The notes below the pieces were generated by a model that ran no database searches, was not told the origin of the DNA, and was given only the letters and a program-made list of their open reading frames with translations. From Candidatus Apopatocola equi (GTDB lineage Bacteria; Bacillota; Clostridia; Oscillospirales; Oscillospiraceae): DNA of 7,471 nucleotides. Below, piece by piece: positions 1-4,000 of this stretch. The stretch spans positions 1 to 7,471 of the forward strand of contig JAGHSH010000274.1 in NCBI GenBank assembly GCA_018065965.1. The letters run 5' to 3'. The position numbers were made by a program, and so were the translations under genes. How positions within the stretch are numbered: the stretch's first letter is position 1; each line of letters begins with the position of its first letter.

Positions 1-648
1 ATCATCGGCTCTCCCCCGGGCTATGTGGGCTATGACGAGGCCGGACAGCTCACCGAGAAGATCCGCCGCAGGCCCTACAGCGTGGTGCTCTTTGACGAGA
101 TCGAAAAGGCGCACCCGGACGTGCTGAACATCCTTCTGCAGATCCTCGATGAGGGCCGCATCACCGATGCCCAGGGCCGCACGGTAAATTTTGAGAATGC
201 CGTGATCGTCATGACCTCCAATGCCGGCAGCGACCGAAAGACCGGCAGCGTGGGCTTCAACCAGACCGTGGATGAGCAGGACAAGGAAAGAGCCCTGAAG
301 GCGCTCAACGAGTTCCTGCGTCCCGAGTTCATCAACCGGGTGGATGATATCATCTGCTTCCACAAGCTCACCGAGGAGAACTTCCGCGGGATCGCCGCGC
401 TGATGATGGAGCAGCTCCGCACCGCCATGGCCGAGCGTGGCATGACCCTCCGCTGGGACGAGAGCGTGATCGCATACCTGACCGAAAAGGGTTACTCCCA
501 GACCTACGGCGCCCGTAACCTGCAGCGTCTCATTGAAAAGGACGTGGAGGACGCCAACGCCACCGAGCTGATCGACCACCGCCAGAGTGCCGCCGCCGAG
601 ATCGGCGTGAGCGTGAAGGACGGAAAGATCGTCGTTCTGGCTGTTTGA
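1..648 (+). CDS. clpC: ClpC-type AAA+ unfoldase, C-terminal part (5' end outside window)
   Basis: This is the last 215 codons of an HSP100/Clp ATPase, open at the left edge. The frame begins inside the second ATPase domain with the pore-loop segment GSPPGYVGYDE. It continues with the Walker B motif VVLFDE (fragment residues 28-33), sensor-1 MTSN (to about 74), the arginine-finger stretch RPEFINR (about 107-113) and sensor-2 GAR (170-172). The Walker A motif of this domain must lie upstream of the window. A VGF tripeptide at about 84-86 sits where ClpC carries its ClpP-docking loop. ClpB disaggregases lack this loop, so I infer a partner of the ClpP protease that unfolds cytosolic substrates, rather than a ClpB. 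The GTG at base 25 is an internal valine, not a start. The N-terminal domain is not visible, so ClpE or another Clp ATPase cannot be ruled out; the family is certain and the subtype probable. Confidence 0.9.
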   Translation: MIGSPPGYVGYDEAGQLTEKIRRRPYSVVLFDEIEKAHPDVLNILLQILDEGRITDAQGRTVNFENAVIVMTSNAGSDRKTGSVGFNQTVDEQDKERALKALNEFLRPEFINRVDDIICFHKLTEENFRGIAALMMEQLRTAMAERGMTLRWDESVIAYLTEKGYSQTYGARNLQRLIEKDVEDANATELIDHRQSAAAEIGVSVKDGKIVVLAV

Positions 649-655
649 TACAAAG

Positions 656-686
656 AAACCCCGGGAAGCTGTGCTTCCCGGGGTTT
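656..686. terminator. Bidirectional rho-independent terminator between clp and yabR
   Basis: A perfect 14-bp stem (656-669 with 673-686) closes a 3-base TGT loop. It sits 7 bases after the clp stop and 5 bases after the yabR stop, which faces it. On the + strand the stem is followed by TTTATCGTTTATTTT, and on the - strand by TTTCTTTG, so both convergent transcripts have a T-rich exit. A- and T-rich flanks at the stem base are typical of a shared terminator. Confidence 0.9.
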
Positions 687-691
687 ATCGT

Positions 692-1147
692 TTATTTTCT
701 TCTGCGGCTGCTGCCCTTGCGGTCGGCATAGAGCTTGTTGCCGTTCATCTTGCTCTCCGAATCCTGCATATAGTGCTTCAGCTTTTCCTCAAAGCCCGCG
801 TCAAAGCCGGGCTCCTGCATCTCCGGAGGCGTCTGCCGATGGGCGGCGAGACGCGAGCTGCTGCCGCCCTGTGCCGAACGGGGCGCAGCGGTGCGCGGCT
901 TTCTCTCCTCCCGGGGCAGAGCCTGCTTCACTGACAGGTTGATCTTCCCCTCCGGCGTGATGTTCAGTACCTTGACCTTCACGGACTGTCCCACGCTCAG
1001 ATAATCGTGCACGTCGTTCACATAGGTATCGGCGATCTCGGAAATATGTACCAGACCGCTCTGCCCGCCCTCGAAGCTCACGAATGCCCCGAAGCCGGTA
1101 ATGCCGCTGACCTTCCCCTCCAGAATCGCTCCCACAATCAGTTCCAT
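692..1147 (-). CDS. yabR: S1-domain RNA-binding protein, YabR-like
   Basis: A 151-residue protein with one S1 (OB-fold) RNA-binding domain at about residues 1-77. Recognisable S1 elements are VGAILEGKVSGITGFGAFV, the GLVHISEI strand and the closing stretch GKINLSVKQAL. The remainder is a polar, low-complexity tail ending in a basic SSRRRK cluster that could add non-specific RNA contact. The ATG start follows GAGGAGAGAGA, a strong Shine-Dalgarno site, and lies 9 bases after the divIC stop; the divIC TGA abuts that site, suggesting coupled translation. The position directly after divIC matches Bacillus subtilis yabR. Related small S1 proteins (YugI/GSP13, CvfD) bind the ribosome or act post-transcriptionally; the role of this one is not established, and ribosome association is inference from the domain. 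Confidence 0.88.
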   Translation of the reverse strand: MELIVGAILEGKVSGITGFGAFVSFEGGQSGLVHISEIADTYVNDVHDYLSVGQSVKVKVLNITPEGKINLSVKQALPREERKPRTAAPRSAQGGSSSRLAAHRQTPPEMQEPGFDAGFEEKLKHYMQDSESKMNGNKLYADRKGSSRRRK

Positions 1148-1156
1148 TCTCTCTCC

Positions 1157-1432
1157 TCAATTTCCTGCGTCGATTAGTATCTTCTCATCCGGGTAGACCA
1201 GAAACAGCTGCTCCCTTGCCATCCGTTCAAGTTCGTCCTGCTCTCCTGCCCGTGCCAGCTTCTGCCGAAGCAGGTCATTCTCCGCTCTTTGCCGTTCGGC
1301 CTCGCCCTGCAGTTCCCGCAGACGCTGCTGTGCGCGCTGCTCCTCCGTTCTCACGCTCCACAGGGTATGCAATCCGAGAAGTGCGAAAAGCAGGATCCAG
1401 CAAATCACCAGACGCTGTGTCAGCTTCTTCAT
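1157..1432 (-). CDS. divIC: Septum formation initiator, FtsB/DivIC family
   Basis: A 91-residue bitopic membrane protein. Its short basic N-terminus (MKKLTQR) is followed by one membrane segment at about residues 8-26, then a Glu/Arg/Gln-rich coiled coil from about 28 to 65. It ends with a terminal domain containing ERMAREQL and VYPDEKIL, the usual ending of the FtsB/DivIC family. DivIC works with FtsL and DivIB (FtsQ) at the division site to activate septal peptidoglycan synthesis; the coiled coil is the expected dimerisation surface outside the membrane. The ATG is preceded by GGAGGGG about 8 bases upstream. The gene lies between yabQ and yabR, the same arrangement as in B. subtilis. Its first 158 bases are also read in another frame by the extended yabQ frame. 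The divIC frame is the one with the family signature, so it is real. Confidence 0.9.
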   Translation of the reverse strand: MKKLTQRLVICWILLFALLGLHTLWSVRTEEQRAQQRLRELQGEAERQRAENDLLRQKLARAGEQDELERMAREQLFLVYPDEKILIDAGN

Positions 1433-1871
1433 GCTGTTTTCCCCTCCGGCAGCGCTCAGCGGCCTGTTTCCATTTTATTGTATACGCTTTTTGCAGCTTT
1501 GCAAATAGTTTTTTCACAAAAATTAGTATTTTTTTCCATATCCTCTCCACTTTTCCCGCCTGAATGGTCTCCCAGCAGACGATTTTGTCCCAAAGCCTGC
1601 ACAGAACCGGACGCAGGGACAGCCCATAGAGCGCAGCGCCCGCAAAGAGTGCCAGCAGCATACTCCCCCGGATCTCCGAATCCAGACGCAGACACACGCC
1701 GAAAAACCACAGGCTGCAGGCCGTCACATAGCCCAGCTCCCAGAGCTTTCGCAGCGCATGCGGCAGTCCGACACGGACAATGCGCAGAAAATCGTAGACC
1801 GTACCCATGACGAAGCCCAGCCCCAGCGGCAGCAGCAGGGAGACCAGTTCCCCGGTAATATCCCTTTCCAT
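1275..1871 (-). CDS. yabQ: Sporulation membrane protein YabQ, with unusual 3' extension
   Basis: The frame encodes 198 residues as it stands. Hydrophobic segments lie at about residues 8-25, 43-63 and 69-91, separated by short charged loops; GTVYDFLRIVR and the DSEIRG stretch between the second and third segments fit the YabQ family. YabQ is a membrane protein made in the mother cell and needed for spore cortex formation in B. subtilis. The ATG overlaps the yabP stop by one base (TGATG), giving translational coupling. After a basic stretch at about residues 104-135 the frame reads straight through the start of divIC, and its last 52 or so codons overlap that gene. This tail is rich in Ala, Arg, Gly and Glu and resembles an out-of-frame reading of divIC. 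I infer a lost stop codon or a single-base error; a conserved YabQ of about 145 residues would end just before divIC. Confidence 0.82.
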   Translation of the reverse strand: MERDITGELVSLLLPLGLGFVMGTVYDFLRIVRVGLPHALRKLWELGYVTACSLWFFGVCLRLDSEIRGSMLLALFAGAALYGLSLRPVLCRLWDKIVCWETIQAGKVERIWKKILIFVKKLFAKLQKAYTIKWKQAAERCRRGKQHEEADTASGDLLDPAFRTSRIAYPVERENGGAARTAASAGTAGRGRTAKSGE

Positions 1872-2143
1872 CAGCCAAAGAGCCGCTCCCACAGTCCTGT
1901 GCTTTCCCGGGCATAGATCAGCGCGGAGATCTTTCCGCTGATGCGGATCTCGCCGCTCTCCACCTGCAGCTGCTCGACCTTCAGTCCCTCGCCCTGTATG
2001 CTCAGCTCGCCCAGCACCGTGCGGAGGATCACCGCCGTATCGTCGAAATGGCTCACCTCCTCCACGCCGGACAGACGCAGATTCGTCCGGTTTTCCAGAA
2101 TGATATTCTGAGGTCGATTGGCTGCACTCTCTTCCCGTCCCAT
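1871..2143 (-). CDS. yabP: Sporulation protein YabP
   Basis: A 90-residue soluble beta-rich protein of the YabP family. The diagnostic stretch runs from NIILENRTNLRLSGVEEV through the TVLGELSIQGEGL segment to GEIRISGKISALIY. It has no membrane segment or signal peptide. In B. subtilis yabP is co-transcribed with yabQ under the mother-cell factor sigma-E; its biochemical role is not well defined. I chose the ATG at 2141-2143 over an in-frame TTG six codons upstream because AAAGGGGAG (2150-2158) lies 6 bases before the ATG, and the TTG start would place that site inside the coding region. The stop shares its A with the yabQ start. The yabO/rqcP gene that precedes yabP in B. subtilis is absent here; upstream lies a divergent tRNA gene, so this gene heads the cluster. 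Confidence 0.88.
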   Translation of the reverse strand: MGREESAANRPQNIILENRTNLRLSGVEEVSHFDDTAVILRTVLGELSIQGEGLKVEQLQVESGEIRISGKISALIYARESTGLWERLFG

Positions 2144-2149
2144 GCTCCA

Positions 2150-2158
2150 CTCCCCTTT
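2150..2158 (-). promoter_or_regulatory. Ribosome binding site that fixes the yabP start
   Basis: On the - strand AAAGGGGAG ends 6 bases before the ATG at 2141-2143. It is close to the ideal anti-16S complement and well spaced, so it decides between that ATG and the upstream TTG. Confidence 0.75.
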
Positions 2159-2164
2159 CAAGGA

Positions 2165-2194
2165 AGTCTATGCTCGCAAACGCCTTGACATGTC
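2165..2194 (-). promoter_or_regulatory. Candidate sigma-E-like promoter for yabPQ-divIC-yabR
   Basis: On the - strand, CATAGACT (2165-2172) differs at one defined position from the sigma-E -10 consensus CATACAnT. Fourteen bases upstream lies GACATGTC (2187-2194), a weaker match to a sigma-E -35. Spacing of 14 bases suits sigma-E. Transcription would begin near 2158, immediately before the yabP Shine-Dalgarno site. Sigma-E control is what is known for B. subtilis yabP and yabQ. The match is by eye only, and divIC must also be expressed in growing cells, so a second promoter is likely. Confidence 0.3.
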
Positions 2195-2213
2195 CCCCAA
2201 TTAGTGATAAACT
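2185..2213 (+). promoter_or_regulatory. Sigma-A promoter of the tRNA-Leu gene
   Basis: A perfect -35 TTGACA (2185-2190), a 17-base spacer and TAAACT (2208-2213) as -10 (4 of 6 consensus bases). The predicted start near 2220 falls about 3 bases before the mature tRNA 5' end. This gives a very short leader, as often seen for single tRNA genes. Confidence 0.7.
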
Positions 2214-2222
2214 GCAAAGCAT

Positions 2223-2308
2223 GCCGGTGTGGCGGAACGGCAGACGCACGGGACTTAAAATCCCGAGATGGCAACATCGTGTGGGTTCGAAACCCACCAC
2301 CGGCACCA
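2223..2308 (+). tRNA. tRNA-Leu, anticodon UAA
   Basis: An 86-base class II tRNA with CCA encoded. The 7-bp acceptor stem is GCCGGTG (2223-2229) with CACCGGC (2298-2304), followed by discriminator A and CCA. The anticodon stem CGGGA/TCCCG encloses CTTAAAA with anticodon TAA at 2256-2258. The long variable arm GATG-GCAA-CATC (2267-2278) and discriminator A identify leucine. The T arm is GTGGG-TTCGAAA-CCCAC (2281-2297). It decodes UUA and, by wobble, UUG. A single gene with its own promoter and terminator, divergent from yabP. Confidence 0.97.
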
Positions 2309-2317
2309 GAAACACGG

Positions 2318-2357
2318 AACCCCGAAAAGCCTTGTTTTCCAAGGGTTTTTCGGGGTT
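2318..2357 (+). terminator. Rho-independent terminator of tRNA-Leu
   Basis: AACCCCGAAAA (2318-2328) pairs with TTTTCGGGGTT (2347-2357). A one-by-two internal loop leads to an upper stem CCTTG/CAAGG (2330-2334 with 2340-2344) around a TTTTC loop. The exit is TTTGTTGTTGG, T-rich but not a pure T run. It begins 10 bases after the tRNA CCA end. Confidence 0.75.
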
Positions 2358-2362
2358 TGTTG

Positions 2363-2512
2363 TTGGCGGTATCCACAGCGATAGTATATGTATTGAGGGC
2401 TTGACAGTACTTCTTTTTGGCTTCGCCAGGATCGGACTATGTATAGATTATCTGCTTCATCTGCAATGGTTGCCTATCCGCGGATTTCCAACAGCTTGGG
2501 TTCATCAGTCAT
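2363..2512 (-). pseudogene. Possible interrupted small gene (in-frame TAG)
   Basis: From an ATG at 2510-2512, with AAAGGGG about 10 bases upstream, the frame reads MTDEPKLLEIRG and then meets TAG (2474-2476). The same frame stays open afterwards, reading ATIADEADNLYIVRSW and onward for about 37 codons, until it enters the tRNA terminator without a stop. The composition before and after the TAG is protein-like, and the TAG is one transition away from CAG (Gln). I infer a decayed gene whose 3' end has been lost. This is weak: no family is recognised, and a chance open frame in 150 bases is quite possible. Confidence 0.25.
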
Positions 2513-2559
2513 GCCCTTGTTTCCCCTTTCATAGTTTTTTCCTGTTTCTGTGCATGAAA

Positions 2560-2586
2560 AGGGGGCTTGCATCCCTGCAGCCCCTT
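2560..2586 (-). terminator. Possible terminator after the small-gene pair
   Basis: On the - strand AGGGGCTGCA and TGCAAGCCCC pair with one bulged base around a 4-base GGGA loop, followed by CTTTTCAT. It lies 34 bases after the stop of the 54-codon frame. The T run is short, so it is a modest candidate. Confidence 0.45.
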
Positions 2587-2620
2587 GAAAAAACCGTGTA
2601 TTTAACTTACTGACAATTAA

Positions 2621-2785
2621 TTAATAGTCAACCTCGTCTTCGTATTCAGGAACTTTCTCAGGCTTGTTTTCAGCAATGCGACTGTCAATTCGCCTGATAA
2701 TTTCTTCTTCCGAAGCAGTCCCTACAATAATGAGTGGGTAGTTTTCTTCGAAATATTTGTAGTACCTTTCAAGTGCTTCTTCCAT
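2621..2785 (-). CDS. Small acidic hypothetical protein, 54 residues
   Basis: ATG at 2783-2785 to TAA at 2621-2623, 54 residues, too short for most gene finders. The product is strongly acidic and aromatic: it starts MEEALERYYKYFEENYPLII, carries a charged helical stretch with SEEEIIRRIDSRIAE at about residues 25-39, and ends in a Glu/Asp/Tyr tail (PEYEDEVDY). There is no signal peptide, membrane segment or cysteine motif. GAGG lies about 10 bases before the ATG, a usable Shine-Dalgarno site. The ATG overlaps the stop of the preceding small frame (TAATG), so the two were probably translated together. The codons are AT-rich compared with leuS or clpC. I do not recognise the family. The amino-acid pattern looks coding rather than random, but expression is inferred. 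Confidence 0.5.
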   Translation of the reverse strand: MEEALERYYKYFEENYPLIIVGTASEEEIIRRIDSRIAENKPEKVPEYEDEVDY

Positions 2786-2912
2786 TACTTGGTTACCTCA
2801 ACAATTGGCCTGAGTATTTTGTATGCGTTAGGAAAGAGTTTTTGTATACATGACAACAATCCCGGGCTGGAGGCTTCTGCCAAGATTATTTCTGCAAATA
2901 TTTCTTTTCCAT
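2785..2912 (-). pseudogene. Small upstream frame, apparently frameshifted by one base
   Basis: An ATG at 2910-2912, with AGGGTAGGATA just upstream, reads only eight codons (MEKKYLQK) before a stop. Adding one A to the A-run at 2905-2908 instead gives a complete 42-residue protein. It would start MEKEIFAEIILAEASSPGLL, continue with SCIQKLFPNAYKILRPIVEV, and end in TAA at 2785-2787, overlapping the ATG of the next frame by TAATG. The corrected frame has a site-spaced start, an amphipathic helical pattern and a coupled neighbour, which is why I read the present state as a natural or sequencing deletion. Without the correction the long frame has no ATG; it opens after a TAG at the codon before GATAATGG. 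No family is recognised. Confidence 0.4.
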
Positions 2913-2995
2913 TATCCTACCCTTCCAGTCTTTCCTCCGTAACACACTCAAACAGCCTTTTTTGAACCCTTATTTTTCCCCTGAAACATCCACAA

Positions 2996-3032
2996 CGAAG
3001 CCCCCTGAATGCCATGCATTCGGGGGGCTTCG
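2996..3032 (-). terminator. Terminator hairpin of the LCP-rsfS-leuS-rluA unit
   Basis: A 17-bp stem (2996-3012 with 3016-3032) contains one G-T pair and a 3-base CAT loop. It starts 9 bases after the stop of the zinc-ribbon membrane protein gene. The stem is long and GC-rich; the - strand exit TTGTGGATGTTTC is only moderately T-rich, so efficiency is uncertain, but the position after the last gene of the unit is right. Confidence 0.75.
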
Positions 3033-3041
3033 TAGCATCCG

Positions 3042-3302
3042 TCACTCACGCAGTCTTGCGCCGCAGTTGGGGCAGCAGTCGGGCATTGGCTCACGGGCGC
3101 GGAGAATCTCATCACAATAGGGGCAGCGGTACTTCTTCCAGGCAAAGATGATCGACAGAATGGCCATAATAAAGCCGAGAATGAGCATTTCAATGAAAAG
3201 GCTCCGGCTGACCACCATGCCGACCACAGGCGCAAAGCCAACCAGAATGACAGCAGTGAGCGCCATGATTCCATAGATTTTTCTGACCTGATGAATGTCC
3301 AT
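3042..3302 (-). CDS. Small membrane protein with C-terminal zinc ribbon
   Basis: 86 residues. A short N-terminal segment leads into two hydrophobic membrane segments at about residues 11-31 and 35-54. A cytosolic zinc ribbon then carries two cysteine pairs, C60-P-Y-C63 and C77-P-N-C80 (with a further C76). The Arg/Lys near the membrane edge (WKKYR) suggests that the ribbon faces the cytosol. No named family is recognised; similar short two-helix proteins with a terminal ribbon are common uncharacterised proteins in Clostridia. The ATG has AAAGGAG about 10 bases upstream, and the TAA stop of the rluA-like gene forms part of that site (TAAAGGAG), so translation is probably coupled. It is the last gene of the unit, ending just before a strong hairpin. 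A sensor, redox or membrane-scaffold role would be guesswork. Confidence 0.8.
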   Translation of the reverse strand: MDIHQVRKIYGIMALTAVILVGFAPVVGMVVSRSLFIEMLILGFIMAILSIIFAWKKYRCPYCDEILRAREPMPDCCPNCGARLRE

Positions 3303-3317
3303 GATCTTGTATCTCCT

Positions 3318-3950
3318 TTACTGATACAGCAGCTCCGTCCAGGGTTCGATCGGCTCCGGGCGGGCGGAAAAGCGCATTGGCTCCCCCGTAACGGGATGCG
3401 TGAAGCCCAGCTCGGCGGAAAAGAGCGCCAACGGGCAGGAATCGCCGTGGGGGTCATATTTTTTCTCCCCGAAAAGGCTGTGGCCATGGTGTGCAAACTG
3501 GCAGCGGATCTGATGGGTGCGCCCCGTGTGGAGAAGGATGCGCACAAGGCTCTTATCGCCCGCTGAGGCGAGGCACTCATAATCCAGCAGTGCCTCCTGC
3601 ACACCCTTGCCGGGAGCGGAGGTCACATAGCTTTTGCACTCCCGGCGATCCCGGTACATCAGATCCCGGTAGCTGCCGGTGAGCGGCTCGATCTGGCCGT
3701 GAACCACAGCCAGATACGCCTTATGAAAGCGCTTGGCGCTGATCTGCTCCGTGAGCGCGGCAGCGGCAGCCTTGGTGCGGGCCAGCACCATCAGACCGCT
3801 GACCATCCGATCCAGCCGATGCACCGTGCGGATCTCGCCGCCCAGCTCCTGCCGGAGCAGACCGGGGAGGCCGCCCTCCTCGTCGGTGGAGAGAATGTTG
3901 GCTTCCTTGATGCAGACCACAAGGGAATCGTCGCAATAGCGTATGTCCAT
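3318..3950 (-). CDS. RluA-family rRNA/tRNA pseudouridine synthase
   Basis: 210 residues, close to the length of stand-alone RluA enzymes, without an N-terminal S4 domain. The family converts uridine to pseudouridine in rRNA or tRNA. Motif II is VHRLDRMVSGL (from residue 43), with the catalytic aspartate D47; the usual HRLDxxTSG here reads HRLDRMVSG, with Val in place of Thr. The RNA-binding stretch LLHTGRTHQIR (139-149) and the C-terminal segment LFSAELGFTHPVTGEP (176-191) are standard. The ATG follows AGGGAG by 5 bases. The gene is 50 bases after leuS and 15 bases before the next gene, in the same unit. Members of this family act on different RNA positions and the substrate cannot be told from sequence, so no symbol is given. 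The fold and reaction are secure. Confidence 0.9.
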   Translation of the reverse strand: MDIRYCDDSLVVCIKEANILSTDEEGGLPGLLRQELGGEIRTVHRLDRMVSGLMVLARTKAAAAALTEQISAKRFHKAYLAVVHGQIEPLTGSYRDLMYRDRRECKSYVTSAPGKGVQEALLDYECLASAGDKSLVRILLHTGRTHQIRCQFAHHGHSLFGEKKYDPHGDSCPLALFSAELGFTHPVTGEPMRFSARPEPIEPWTELLYQ

Positions 3951-3961
3951 GCTTACTCCCT

Positions 3962-3988
3962 GCGGGGCGGCGGTGCAGGCCGCCCCGC
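3962..3988 (-). other. GC-rich hairpin between leuS and the pseudouridine synthase gene
   Basis: A perfect 10-bp stem (3962-3971 with 3979-3988) and a 7-base loop. On the - strand it is followed at once by the AGGGAG ribosome binding site of the next gene and no T run, so it is unlikely to be a complete terminator. It may protect the 3' end of upstream mRNA, attenuate transcription, or influence access to the ribosome site. Confidence 0.55.
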
Positions 3989-4000
3989 TGTACTGACAGC

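Larger units (their letters stand above)
2358..2995. other. AT-richer interval with only small or broken frames
   Basis: This stretch of about 640 bases between the tRNA terminator and the terminator of the leuS transcription unit is visibly richer in A and T than its neighbours. It contains no recognisable gene. On the - strand I can support one intact small frame (2621-2785), one small frame apparently broken by a one-base deletion (2785-2912), one frame interrupted by TAG (around 2363-2512), and a weak terminator-like hairpin (2560-2586). On the + strand nothing convincing is seen. A + strand frame running 2170-2613 crosses the tRNA gene and is spurious. I found no transposase, integrase or flanking direct repeat by eye. 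Confidence 0.6.

Noticed and set aside
1872..2342. Upstream extension of the yabQ frame
   Set aside because: It overlaps yabP and the tRNA terminator region in another frame. The ATG at 1869-1871, overlapping the yabP stop, gives the family N-terminus.
2401..2446. TTGACA on the + strand as a promoter
   Set aside because: No acceptable -10 element lies 16-18 bases downstream (the bases there are CGCCAG), and no + strand gene follows.
2170..2613. + strand open frame of 147 codons
   Set aside because: It runs straight through the tRNA-Leu gene and its terminator and has no coding-like composition.
2223..2995. CRISPR array, insertion sequence or phage attachment duplication beside the tRNA
   Set aside because: No regularly spaced repeats, terminal inverted repeats, transposase or integrase frames, or second copy of the tRNA 3' end were seen in the window.
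2948..3604. - strand open frame of 218 codons
   Set aside because: It is a shadow frame across the RluA-type gene and the zinc-ribbon gene, both of which have clear family or structural signals and ribosome sites in their own frames.
3962..3988. Hairpin after leuS as a rho-independent terminator
   Set aside because: No T run follows on either strand and the next gene's ribosome site is directly adjacent, so it is listed as a hairpin of unknown role.
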